DNA from: Prorocentrum cordatum
Lineage: Eukaryota > Sar > Dinophyceae > Prorocentrales > Prorocentraceae
DNA: 64,000 nucleotides
NCBI GenBank assembly: GCA_963575745.1
Contig: CAUYUJ010014600.1
Coordinates: forward strand, 164,745 to 228,744
Direction: 5' to 3'
The position numbers and the translations under genes are program-made. The notes beneath the pieces were generated by a model. That model worked only from the letters and a program-made list of their open reading frames with translations, made no database searches and was not told the origin of the DNA. Position 1 is the stretch's first letter; every line of letters begins with the position of its first letter. This document shows positions 48,364 through 58,007 of the stretch, piece by piece.

Positions 48364-48767
48364 TGAGGGTCGAGAGTCTTCAAGCTTTGCTTTGCGGGCA
48401 TCTTCTTGGAGGCCATCGTGGCCACGGCCAGACGCGGCTCCGAAGAGCGGACTGCCACGGTGACACTGGAAGGGGCCCAGCGATCGATTTTGAGATCGCA
48501 CCGGGCAACGTTCATCCTCCTGGTCCCAATCGGTACACACACGCGCCCCCTGCCCAGCCAGGAGTGAGCGAGCACCAGTTCCTGGGCCCGGGATGGGTCT
48601 GGACAGGACCCAATGCCGTCCACGGCGACAGCACAGCCGAACACCGACCAAACAGGAAGAGAAGCCGAAACCGACCGAGACCGACAGGCTGCAAGCGGCC
48701 TTGGAAGTCGTAGCGACGCAGCAACGGCACAACCACCAACCGCTCCGAACCGACCGAACTCTGCCGA
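48364..48767 (-). CDS. Exon of the same unknown protein, upstream of U intron
   Basis: Runs from acceptor ACCGTTGCAG| (48768) to CCCTCA| (48364). The frame gives a Cys/Ser-rich hydrophobic start (CSLSVSVGFGFSSCLVGV), TDWDQEDERCPVRSQNR.. and HDGLQEDARKAKLEDSRPS|. In phase with both neighbours. No family recognised. Confidence 0.55.
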
Positions 48768-48971
48768 CTGCAACGGTAAAATAGTAAACACCGCCATAAA
48801 CATGAACTTTCGAAACTCCGCGCAGATTCGTGGATCAGCGCTGGACCCTCCTTCCTGGTGCGCAAAGCGCGCCAGGGGTGGTACCAAAGGCGCCGCCAGG
48901 AGGGTCCAGATCAGATCCCTGAGAAAACCGCACAGAAATGCGAAAGCTCATGCTCATGCCCTTTCTTCCTC
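48768..48971 (-). mobile_element. Family A element, copy 11, GA-AG intron
   Basis: 204 bp, TCTCCAG|GAGGAAGAAAGGGC ... TTTTACCGTTGCAG|; inner hairpin CTCCGCGCAGATTCG. Joins ..GSAASP-VGRVRS.. in phase using a GA donor. Confidence 0.75.
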
Positions 48972-49038
48972 CTGGAGACGCAGCCGAACCGACCGAATCG
49001 CACACGCCCTTCTTGGGATCGTCGGGGGCAGTGAAAAT
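48972..49038 (-). CDS. Short exon of the same unknown protein
   Basis: FTAPDDPKKGVCDSVGSAAS-P, lying between family E copy 3 and family A copy 11. Confidence 0.5.
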
Positions 49039-49202
49039 CGGGGATGGACAGACCCCTTTAGTAAAACGTGGTTTAGTGAAAACGACCTCGGGCCCAAACC
49101 TGGCGGGCGCAAGCCTGGACAATGACGACCGCGGCGCCCTCTCGAGAACCGAAAACGGACAATTCACTAATCGACGTGTCAGGGTAGGAGGTCTGTCCAC
49201 CC
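49039..49202. mobile_element. Family E element, copy 3
   Basis: GGATGGACAGACCCC / GGAGGTCTGTCCACCCC inverted; interior AATGACGACCGCGGCGCCCT and ATCGACGTGTCAGGGTAGG. Minus start G|GTGGACAG; no clear AG at the other end. Confidence 0.85.
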
Positions 49203-49859
49203 CCGAGAAGAGGGCGCGTCCGAGAGGGGGCTTCGCAGCTCATGGCCCGAGGCACGTGCGCGCGGCCAAGGGCGGGCCGGAGGACACGCTGGAAGCAGAC
49301 GGGGTGGCCAGGAGATCTGGGAGATAATGTTAACCGGCCTCGAACTTATCCCTATCCCTAAGATGGGCGAGCAACAAGCGAGGACAATCTTAGGGATAGG
49401 CCCTCAGAAACTGAGGGAATCCTTGAGATCAGCATCGAGGTGAGGTGATGTCAAACATAGGGATAGGGATATGTTTCAAACTGGTGAAATGTGGCCCCCG
49501 CTCTGAGATTCACACCCCCTGGCCATTCCCCCCTCTCTCGCCAGGGGTTGCTAGAGGTGCCCCTGGCCCAGGGCAGCCGTTTGGCGCTTCGCCCCGCTCT
49601 GGAGCCCGTGGGGACCTCTGGGCCCCTCGCGAGGGGTGTTCTCTGGAGGCCGTGGGGGCCTCCCTGTAACTCCTGGGGGGCACCCGCCCGAGGGCCACGG
49701 GCACTCCTGGCAACACCCGGTCTCGGCCGCTCCCGGGATCGGTGCGGGTGTGAGGAGGAGGAGGAGGCGGAGGAGGAGGAAGAGGATGGATGGATGGACA
49801 GCGCCTTGAAAGGTCGGGAGGTGACAGCACCAAAAGCTTGGGGGGGGGATCGACCCGAG
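49203..49859. other. Spacer with GGGATAGG repeats and a (GGA)n stretch
   Basis: Short direct repeats of TAGGGATAGG / TTATCCCTATCCCTA near 49345-49470. A plus-strand coding-like stretch at 49550-49740 is unsupported. (GGA)n/(GGAT)n at 49752-49795. Confidence 0.4.
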
Positions 49860-52619
49860 TTAAACCGCCCTGGAGGCTCTTGCCTTCTCTTTAGCTTTAA
49901 TTCTGGCGACCAGGGACGCCATTCGCTGCTCATAAGTGGGGGCCGAGGGAGAGTCCGCAAACGCTCGCGGGACTGAGGTAACACACAGCTCGGGCTTATC
50001 ATCCGACTCAAGGGCAACATCGAGCCTTGACACAGGCAACGCCTTCTCAATCAAGGCCTTGATTTTCATGTTGGGGCCAAGCCCGCGACGAAAACGGCTC
50101 AGGACGTCCAGTCCTTTCCGCGTCGGCTTACCACAGACCTCGGCGAGCTTTAGGGCTCTACCCTGGGACCAACCCCCACATTTCAAACACAGAATCTGCT
50201 GCTCACGGCAGGGGCCCAGAACCAGGTCCGACCGAGGAGCATCAAGAGCCGAGCCCGACACGGCGACGAGTTGGTGCCCAAGGGGATCGCGCAGCAGCTT
50301 CTGGAGAGCAGGAGGCGGTCCCCTGCACCCGAAAATGGGCCGATCGGGTCGATCACACACCGTCCAACAATAACGACACTGCATGCCCAGTTCGGTTCTC
50401 CTCCAGAGGTGCCAGGTCTTCTTCTGACGACTACGACCCTGGGTTGTGAAAGCAGCTCGCTTCCAACGCACCTCATTTTTGAAGAGGGGTAAAACTTCGG
50501 AAGCAAGCTTTATAAACGCATTGGCTCGATTTTGGTACAGCTCAACGTGGTCCAAAAAGGTGGGCAGGGGCCGAGGATGGCCCTCAATGGCCTTCTTGGC
50601 ATGCTCATCCACAGCACGATTCGCAAAACCAAACCTACGATCATCACCTTCCAAGTCCTCAAGGGCAGAGAGCTCTCGATGGGCCTTTACATGGAAGGTG
50701 GACAGAAATTCAGTGCCTGCTAGCTCATGGGCAAACCGCCTCACACCAGCAAATTTATTGGAACCACTCAGCTGTTTCCAGAGGGGCCTCTGCGTTTGAC
50801 AAATCACAGCTTTACAATCGAGGGCCAACGCCGTGGGGCGATCTGAAACTTGCCCGACCAGGGCCGCCCCCGCATGCTCGGCCATCGCAGGGGTCTGGGG
50901 AAGACCGCCAGGAACAATGCCCCTCAAGATGGCAAGAAGCGATTCGCTGCCTGGCTCCATGAGGGCGATCGCCCACGCGGCACGATGGAGACAGCGGAGG
51001 GCCTGCTTCGTGCAGCTGCCGTCGGAGGCCATCTCAAGCTCGATCACATCACCTGCAAGCGTTGCGAGCTCCTCAGGCTGCATATTCAAATCCTGACCTG
51101 CGCCGTCGAGGATGTCACAATGAGCGTGGGTGGCTGGAGGGGGCACATCTTTATCCGAGAACGTGAACAAACCACGAGTAAACACAGGATCATCGCTGTG
51201 TGCCCCCTCGTTCAAAATTTCCGACGGAATGTTTAGAGACTGTCGGGCCTCCACCACCTCAGGACGCGAGCAGGTGTACAACCTATGGTGCAACGTGTCA
51301 CGTTGGCCGCAAACACACATGCCATCCGTGAGGTAACCAGCATCACACGCGCGCGCCTCGGTCCATATCGCATCCGTGGCGCACGACAAGAGAAGGAACT
51401 GCTGCTGACGCGTGTGCTGCTTATTACGCGTACACATGCAATTGCGCACAAGGTCGAAAGTGGCTCGCATACCGTGCGCGTGCCCTAACCTGCATGCAAA
51501 ACGAAGCTCCGCTTCTCGCTGCAATCCCTCTCGGAGGAGATCGAGGAGGAGGCGAGGGGGAGTCTTACTCACATCTACTGTGCAGCCCCAATGGTCAATC
51601 CACTGGGTGCCTGATACCACTTTCCAGCCTGCACGACGAGCCGACAACGTGGCACGCGCAAGGGGGCCACGGCTGGAATTCCAATCGCTAGCCTCGCTAG
51701 CCCTGGCCTGCTCCCAAAGCTGAAGCAACTCCTGGAAAGGGATCAGGGATCGATTGGGACTGACCTGGGCATTCCACAACATGCGACACCACTGGAGAGC
51801 AGGGCCAACGGCAGCTCGTGTGTCCCACTCTCCGTACAAAACGAGTTTTGCCGTGGCACTGGTCCCTCCATGGGAGGGCGGCAACCGACGAGCCTGGGTC
51901 CTTCGCACAGTGTTAAGCTCAGCATCCGAAAAGCCCAAAACCTCAGAACCGTACGACGAAGCAGGAACAACACCCGTGCGAATGACCTGTGAGAGACCTT
52001 TCTTGGCCTCTTTATTCGGAGCTCGGGACTTAAACCTGCCGGTCTTTTTCACTCGCAGCTTCATTCCCCAGAGGCGGGACCGCTGTTTTACACGCGCACG
52101 AGCAGCAGAGCGCTTGGCACCAGCACTGTCATCTACGCCAAGATATGTGACCGATTGCTTCGCAACCTTGGGCTCAAGCCCTAAGCCACATACGACGTCG
52201 CGTGCAAGTGAAATATCGCTGGCAACAACAGCAACTTTATCATTAACTGCTGCATTTATCTGCCTGCTCGCGTGATAAAAGGCACGACCTGCATCGACTG
52301 CTAATTGCACCGCACTCTGTCTCTGGCCACAGGAAATCTGAAAGCCCGAGTCATCAATATACGATGTGAAATTGACTAGTGTCGGCTGGCTAGCAACAAA
52401 CTGATCGAAAGACTTCACAGCATGCACCTTGATGCTGATATCATTGAAGCAATCGCCTGCAGGTAACCCGAATTCGGCATGTGCGACCCCTTCAGAGTGG
52501 TGCTGTCTGAGACGTAGCACTCGAGGAGCCCTCCATACATTGAAAACGAGTTTCAAAAATGCAGTGGGAACTTTAAACGCAAGAAACTTGTCCCGAAGTT
52601 CCACAAGGGGGATCGTTTC
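49860..52619 (-). CDS. LINE ORF2-type protein, C-terminal 919 residues: RT palm/thumb, zinc motif, RNase H, cysteine tail
   Basis: Counting from codon GAA at 52619, residues ~1-60 carry the RT lead-in (ETIPLVELRDKF..; GLPAGDCFND). The catalytic YIDD is at ~87-90, followed by the thumb with SVTYLGV. Residues ~425-450 hold a CxCG..DT.HHR...C zinc-type motif. RNase H lies at ~525-685 with Asp533 (ASDGSC), a Glu (MAEHAG), an Asp (ALDCKAV), AHRE and the final Asp (AVDEHA). Two Cys clusters follow (CRYCWTVC; CLKCGGWSQGRALKLAEVCG), then a basic tail. This is a dinoflagellate-type non-LTR retrotransposon. The frame is intact for 919 codons with all catalytic residues. The upstream open frame is minisatellite, not protein; the missing RT N-terminus is at 53932-54545. 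Confidence 0.9.
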   Translation of the reverse strand, partial: ETIPLVELRDKFLAFKVPTAFLKLVFNVWRAPRVLRLRQHHSEGVAHAEFGLPAGDCFNDISIKVHAVKSFDQFVASQPTLVNFTSYIDDSGFQISCGQRQSAVQLAVDAGRAFYHASRQINAAVNDKVAVVASDISLARDVVCGLGLEPKVAKQSVTYLGVDDSAGAKRSAARARVKQRSRLWGMKLRVKKTGRFKSRAPNKEAKKGLSQVIRTGVVPASSYGSEVLGFSDAELNTVRRTQARRLPPSHGGTSATAKLVLYGEWDTRAAVGPALQWCRMLWNAQVSPNRSLIPFQELLQLWEQARASEASDWNSSRGPLARATLSARRAGWKVVSGTQWIDHWGCTVDVSKTPPRLLLDLLREGLQREAELRFACRLGHAHGMRATFDLVRNCMCTRNKQHTRQQQFLLLSCATDAIWTEARACDAGYLTDGMCVCGQRDTLHHRLYTCSRPEVVEARQSLNIPSEILNEGAHSDDPVFTRGLFTFSDKDVPPPATHAHCDILDGAGQDLNMQPEELATLAGDVIELEMASDGSCTKQALRCLHRAAWAIALMEPGSESLLAILRGIVPGGLPQTPAMAEHAGAALVGQVSDRPTALALDCKAVICQTQRPLWKQLSGSNKFAGVRRFAHELAGTEFLSTFHVKAHRELSALEDLEGDDRRFGFANRAVDEHAKKAIEGHPRPLPTFLDHVELYQNRANAFIKLASEVLPLFKNEVRWKRAAFTTQGRSRQKKTWHLWRRTELGMQCRYCWTVCDRPDRPIFGCRGPPPALQKLLRDPLGHQLVAVSGSALDAPRSDLVLGPCREQQILCLKCGGWSQGRALKLAEVCGKPTRKGLDVLSRFRRGLGPNMKIKALIEKALPVSRLDVALESDDKPELCVTSVPRAFADSPSAPTYEQRMASLVARIKAKEKARASRAV

Positions 52620-53931
52620 GTTTGAGGGAGTTTCTGTGGAACTCACGTCATCCTCACCCCCGGCGCGAAGAGCACGAGTCCAGAGCGGCCTCCGGCACCG
52701 TTTCCGGACGGATCCGGACGGATCCGCTGGATCCGGGGACGAATCCCAAACCGGCGCCCTCGCCTGAGACATCCCCGCAAAACCGGCCCCGGGGGAGGTG
52801 CCCAGAGGAGCCCAGAGCGGCCTCTGGCACCGTTTCCGGACGGATCCGGACGGATCCGCTGGATCCGGGGACGAATCCCAAACCGGCGCCCTCGCCTGAG
52901 ACATCCCCGCAAAACCGGCCCCGGGGGAGGTGCCCAGAGAAGCCCAGAGCGGCCTCCGGCACCGTTTCCGGACGGATCCGGACGGATCCGCTGGATCCGG
53001 GGACGAATCCCAAACCGGCGCCCTCGCCTCAGACATCCCCGGAAAACCGGCCCCGGGGGAGGTGCCCAGAGGAGCCCAGAGCGGCCTCCGGCACCGTTTC
53101 CGGACAGATCCGGCGGATCCGGTGGATCCGCCGACGAATCCCGAACCGGCGCCCTCGCTTGAGACATCCTCACAAAACCGGCCCCGGGGGAGGTGCCCAC
53201 AGGAGCCCAGAGCGGCCTCCGGCACCGTTTCCGGACGATCCGATCCGCTGGATCCGCTGGATCCGGTGACGAATCCCAAACCGGCGCCCTCGCTTGAGAC
53301 ATCCTCACAAAACCGGCCCCGGGGGAGGTGCCCAGAGGAGCCCAGAGCGGCTTCCGGCACCGTTTCCGGACAGATCCGCTGGATCCGCTGGATCCGCTGG
53401 ATCCGGTGACGAATCCCAAACCGGCGCCCTCGCTTGAGACATCCTCACAAAACCGGCCCCGGGGGAGGTGCCCAGAGGAGCCCAGAGCGGCCTCCGGCAC
53501 CGTTTCCGCGATCAGATCCGCTGGATCCGCCGACGAATCCCAAACCGGCGCCCTCGCTTGAGACATCCTCACAAAAACCGGCCCCGGGGGAGGTGCCCAG
53601 AGGAGCCCAGAGCGGCCTCCGGCACCGTTTCCGGACAGATCCGGACAGATCCGGTGGATCCGCGCCCCAGGGGAGGTGCCCAGAGGAGGAATGAGGAGGA
53701 GGAGGAGGAGGAGGAGGAGGAGGAGGAGGAGAGGAGGAGGAGGAGGAGGAGGAGAAGATGATGGAGCTGTGGGGTGGAGGAGGACAGACGGAGGCAAGAG
53801 AAGGATGGAGGAGGAGGAGGAGGAGGAGGAGGAGGAGGAGGAGGAGGAACCTCATCCTCACCCTCGCCAACAAGCGCACGCACCTTCTTCTATATACAGA
53901 AACTCCCGATCAACCGCAGAGCGGCCGGCTA
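52620..53931. repeat. 1312-bp insertion in the RT gene: 132-bp minisatellite, (GGA)n, inverted ends
   Basis: Eight units starting near 52681, 52813, 52945, 53077, 53208, 53343, 53483 and 53608 (CAGAGCGGCCTCCGGCACCG; CCGGCCCCGGGGGAGGTGCC), each with 9-bp CTGGATCCG subrepeats, then (GGA)n 53690-53850. GGGAGTTTCTGT at 52626-52637 and its inverse at 53896-53907 lie near the ends. The unit is 44 codons long, so minus frames stay open. Confidence 0.85.
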
Positions 53932-54545
53932 GTAATATTTCGAATAGTCGGCGATAATGAGCACACTGTAGCGGCGCGAGACTACGTCAGCCTCAGCTCG
54001 CGCTGCCTGTGCCCAGGCACAGTCCACAGAACTCCTCCCCCGACTAGCCCCCCAGTACCCACGCTCCACCTCCTCCATAAGCGATCCTAGCATAGGCCGC
54101 CGCAGCCTTTGCCAGATGCGATACATACCGCTGTAAAGCACTATGAGCCTATGCCCAGACGACGGTTTAGGCAGCATTGGCATGAGCACCCACAGCAACT
54201 GCTTAGGTAAGAGGCCGATCGCCTCGCAACACTGCCACAAACCTGCTAGCAAATCTAATCCGTCGTCGTCGAGCAACAACAAATGCCTCGGATGAAATTG
54301 TTCCAAGGACCTAGCGGTAGATTCCGAAAAACTCTGGATCACCTTACGAACCTCACTCGGAGCCGCCCTCGGGAAACTGGACCGATCGGGAATCCAGGCA
54401 ACCGGTGGGGAGGCGGTTGCTCGCCAGAGCTTGCGATAAATCTGCAGCTCATGCTGCACGACACTGTGGGGATCAGCACTGGGGCCTTTAGGGTCATGCA
54501 CAACCGTAGGCAAAACAACACTCCGAACCTTCGTGACCCTATGAA
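53932..54545 (-). CDS. LINE reverse transcriptase, N-terminal part
   Basis: Encodes VVHDPKGP.., then ..LLPKQLLWVLMPMLPKPSSG-HRLI (RT motif 1/2 region), GYWGASRGRSSVDCAWAQAA and IIADYSKYY (RT motif A, catalytic Asp), stopping at TAG 53931-53929. The next expected residues (E-T-I-P-L) are exactly the first codons at 52619, so the two parts are one RT interrupted between the Tyr and Glu codons. No endonuclease is seen upstream: the copy is 5' truncated. Confidence 0.85.
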
Positions 54546-54894
54546 GGCCCCGCGCTCCGAGGTGAAAGTGGTGGTGGAAGAGGAGGGTGAGGAGCGCTGC
54601 CCCATGGATTGCCAACATTGCCAACACGGGGGCGCACTGTCTCGTGGGCGAAAAAAAACACGTCTCCGTACCCGGGTCCTCGCGGGCCGGGCCCCTGGGC
54701 CGCGACCCCCGCGGACGCGGAGGCGCTTCTTCGTGGGTGCCCCGCGCGGAGCGCGCGCAGCCCGTGCGAAAAGGTACCCGCGGGAGCGCGCCCCGGAGTC
54801 CAGACCGCAAGGGGTGCAGACACGGACGTGTTCGCTGCGCGTGACTGACCCTGGTGATCAGCGCTCGACCACGCGAGCCAAGGCCATGGGGGTC
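54546..54894 (-). CDS. Exon of unknown gene after family I intron
   Basis: With the GC-AG intron 54895-55012 removed, the frame continues ..ADI-RPPWPWLAWSS.., then SVSAPLAVWTPGRAPAGTFS and DVFFFAHETVRPRVGNVGNP. Donor or end near 54560 not resolved; the LINE fragment abuts it. Confidence 0.5.
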
Positions 54895-55012
54895 CTGCGC
54901 GAGATGGCGCAGCGATCTGGCGCCGGCCGCAGCGTACGCGGGCCGCCAGCGCTGCGTGCTGGGCTGGAGATGAGGGCGCTGACGCGCGACCTCACGCGGG
55001 CAGCTTGCGCGC
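54895..55012 (-). mobile_element. Family I element, copy 4, GC-AG intron
   Basis: 118 bp, ATTC|GCGCGCAAGCTGCCCGCG ... GCCATCTCGCGCAG|. Confidence 0.8.
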
Positions 55013-55125
55013 GAATGTCGGCGAAGAGGGCCTCGTCGGCGCAGACGACCCCAAGCGGGTCGCACGGCGGCTCCCAGACCTGGGTGAGCGGATAGAGGCG
55101 ACGCAAGGGGGCGGGGGGCGGCGGC
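55013..55125 (-). CDS. Exon of unknown gene before family I intron
   Basis: RRLYPLTQVWEPPCDPLGVV-CADEALFADI|, followed by the GC donor. Family C lies directly upstream. Confidence 0.5.
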
Positions 55126-55139
55126 CACAGTCGCGGCCT

Positions 55140-55350
55140 CCTGCATGGGGCCCGAGCACACAGGGTCGCATGATCGCGACGCACAGCCGAGGCACAGCCG
55201 AGGCCACGGCGATGCATCGGCGACGTCGGCGGCGCCTCGCCGACGCCAGCGCGGAGAAAGTCGGGTTCCACATCGAGCCTTAGTAGTGGCGATGCATCGG
55301 CGATGCGGCGCCATCCTCGGACCCCATGTGGGAGGCCTAGAAGGGGTGGG
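55140..55350. mobile_element. Family C, copy 6
   Basis: Starts near TGGGGCCCGAGCACACAGGG, core GGCGATGCATCGGCGACGTC, CCACATCGAGCC, ends GGACCCCATGTGGGAGGCC. Confidence 0.75.
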
Positions 55351-55905
55351 CGTCGGCCCCGCGTGCGGCCAAGATGGTCCGAGGGCACTGGCTAGCCCCC
55401 GGTTCCAGAGCCGCTCCGGGCGCGTGCCCGATGTGCGTGCTCTGGGCGACAACGGTCGCAGCAGGGTGACTTGAGACAAGGGCAGCTCATAATCGGTCCC
55501 GGGATCCCTGTCAAGGGTCCAAGCGCACCAGTGCTCCGAGCTGCGTCCAGCCGTGGCGACGCAGGGGGCCCTCGAAGGCCAACTGCCGTTGCCTCAACTC
55601 GCCCCCATCTTTCGCGGCGATGGCAGCGGCGAGCGAAGACGACGACACGACGACGCCAAAGTGCGGATGTCTCCAGAACCGCTCCGGGCGCGTGCCCGAG
55701 GCGCGGAGGCACTCCGAGATGCCGTCCGCGGCGCCGCCGGCCACGCCTGGCCCAGCGAGCCGGCCGCCGCCGCACAGCGCCAGCAGCCAAGCCGCGCACC
55801 CGCGCGGCCAAGGCGGGCTCCCCGCGGGCCACATCGCCGATGCTGTCAGCGGGCGGGCCGAACGTCCATAGGGGGGGAGGCCTGCCTACTCCGACCACAG
55901 CTGGG
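55351..55905 (-). CDS. Coding-like region, unknown; part resembles 61985-62290
   Basis: Minus frame SSLAAAIAAKDGGELRQRQL.. then FEGPLRRHGWTQLGALVRLD-P and stop at 55511. The DNA of 55500-55615 is similar to 62005-62100 in the same order. CCGCTCCGGGCGCGTGCCCGA occurs at ~55411 and ~55682, suggesting an internal duplication. It may be LINE-derived or a cellular exon. Confidence 0.4.
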
Positions 55906-56415
55906 GGGCCTAGGAGGGGGGGAGGGGGAGGAGGAGGAGGAGGAGGAGAGGATGAGGAGGAGAGGAGGAGAGGCGGAGGAGGAGGAGGGGAGGAGGAGGA
56001 GGAGGAGGAGGAGAGGAGGAGGAGGTGGAGGAGGAGGAGGAGGAGGAGGAGGAGGAGGAGGAGGAGGAGGAGGAGGAGGAGAGGAGAAGGAGGAGGGGGA
56101 GGAAGGACGAGGAGTGAGGAGAAGAGGAAGAGGAGGAGCAGGAGGAGCAGGGGAGCAGGAGGACCAGGAGAGGAGGCGGAGGAGGAGGAGGCGGAGGAGG
56201 AGCAGGAGGAGCAGGGGGAGGAGGAGAGAGAGGAGGGAGGAGGAGGAGGAGGAGGAGGAGGAGGGGGAGCAGGAAGAGGAGGAGGAGGAGGAGGAGGAGG
56301 AAAAGGAGAAGGAGCAGGAGCAGGAGGAGGAGGAGGAGGAGGAGGAGAAGAAAGCGCAGGAGGAGGAGCAGGAGGAGGAGGAGGAGGATGAGGAGGAGGA
56401 TAAGGAGGAGGACGC
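55906..56415. repeat. ~500-bp (GGA)n tract
   Basis: GGA with GCA/GGAGCAGGA interruptions. Confidence 0.95.
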
Positions 56416-56784
56416 TTGGGTCTGAGGTAGCAGTAGCCACGGCGTCACATCACGATCGGACCCGCCTGCGAGCTGGCCAGGCGCGCCCAAAGACGAGCGG
56501 GATGGCGGGCACGAGCAGGCCCTTGAAAAACGGGCGAGCGGTGTGGGGCCACTGCTGGGCGGGTTGGCCTCGGCACCCCTCGCCCTGCCCCTGGCCAACA
56601 TACGCTCCCGAAGTGGGGGCAAGGGGGCGCGACTTGTTTGGAATAGGGACCGACCGTGTGTGCATTCCTGTACGCCTACTACGGCATGCTCCGATAACGA
56701 AGAATCTGAAACCCAAACGAATGTGAGCCAACGCGAGCCCTAAACGGCGTGCTCCAGCAAACTACGTGGTACATCTGATGTAGT
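56416..56784. other. Spacer with a diverged family G element (~56640-56784)
   Basis: GGGACCGACCGTGTGTGCAT and CCTACTACGGCATG resemble the family G left end; the right end is degraded (AAACGGCGTGCTCC). Confidence 0.45.
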
Positions 56785-56929
56785 GCATTTGATTTTGCGA
56801 AACGAGCCAACACCTGGGGCAAACCCTCCTTCTGCGCCGGCGGCCTGGGCCCGGGGGGCGACCAGCGCTGGCGATGCATGGCGCGAACGGGAGTACCGCT
56901 GGGCCGAACTGTGCCGCCCACCGGGGGTA
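56785..56929 (+). CDS. Plus-strand exon candidate
   Basis: PTPGANPPSAPAAWARGATS.. then AWREREYRWAELCRPPG|GTAAAC (donor at 56930). Aromatic and charged residues plus G/C third positions. Unknown. Confidence 0.4.
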
Positions 56930-57470
56930 AACGCACGCGCTTGGGCCGGCACGCGTGCCGAGGGTCACCGACAAGTGCGGGCGAGCCCCCAGCACGGGCG
57001 GGCGGGTGGGGCATCAGAGGCGGGCCGGGCGGGCTTTCCCTCGGCCCTGCTTCTCACGCTTCGCCTTCCTCCGCCTCCCTCCTCCTCGTCCCTCCTTTCC
57101 TTCCCCGCCTTTTCCTTCTTCTCCTTCCACGATTACTCAATATGAATACTACTCTCCCTCTTCCCCTGATGGCGTGCTGGGAATATTCGACCCCCCCCCG
57201 CGTACTGTTTTTCTACACACAGGATTCCCGGGAGTTGGGTTTTCGCCTGCGCTTTTTTTTCAAAATGCTGCTCTCGCTGAGGCGCCGGCCTCATTTCTGT
57301 TCCCGAATCGTTCCGGATCGTGTTCCCGCTGCAGCGTGGGCCTCGTTTTCGGATCGGTGTTCTGCCTCCGTCGTTCACGATGGCGTTCTCGCCCCAGCGC
57401 GGGCCTCTTTCTCGCGCGCCCGTCCGCCCGCCACCACCGCGCCGCACCACGCCCCGCCCCGCCGCACGCA
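56930..57470. other. Intron-like spacer, pyrimidine-rich 57060-57125
   Basis: CTTCCTCCTCC tract then low-copy T/C-rich DNA; repeated TTCCCGAATCGTTCCGG / GTTCCCGCTGCAGCG-type boxes near 57300-57390. Confidence 0.35.
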
Positions 57471-57900
57471 CACCCACCACCACTTCCACCCACCAACGCA
57501 CGCACGCACGCACGCGCACCACCACCGCGCACGGCCACCACCACGCTACCACGCGTCACACCACAGAACACGCGCGCACACAAGACAAACACGCACGCAG
57601 CACGCACGCACGCACGCACGCGCGCAAGCACGCCCACACCTAACCCGCACACACACACACAGACACACACACACACACACACACACCACCACCGCCACCA
57701 CCACCACCACCGCCATCACGCACGTACGCACCTGGCCCACCACCAAACCACCAAGACGCCACACCACGTCACACTTCAGCACACGCGCACACACGCACCA
57801 CACACACATACACACCACCACCACAACAACCACAACCACGCACACACGCACGCACGCACGCGCACCACCACCCACTACGCACACGCGCGCGGAGCCACAG
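57471..57900. repeat. (ACGC)n / (CACA)n / (CCA)n array
   Basis: CACGCACGCACGC, CACACACACACA and CCACCACCACC blocks alternate. Confidence 0.9.
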
Positions 57901-58007
57901 GTCCGCTACGACACGCGTCCGGGGATAGAGAAAATCAGCGCCATGGTTCAGGATGGGAGGGAGGGGTAGGATGTCAGATGTTGACGCGAGCGCACCTAAC
58001 TTGTCCT

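Noticed and set aside
49860-53360. A single 1166-residue LINE protein including the Gly/Arg/Pro repeats at its N terminus
   Set aside because: The first 247 codons are the 132-bp minisatellite read in frame; the true RT N-terminal half lies at 53932-54545.
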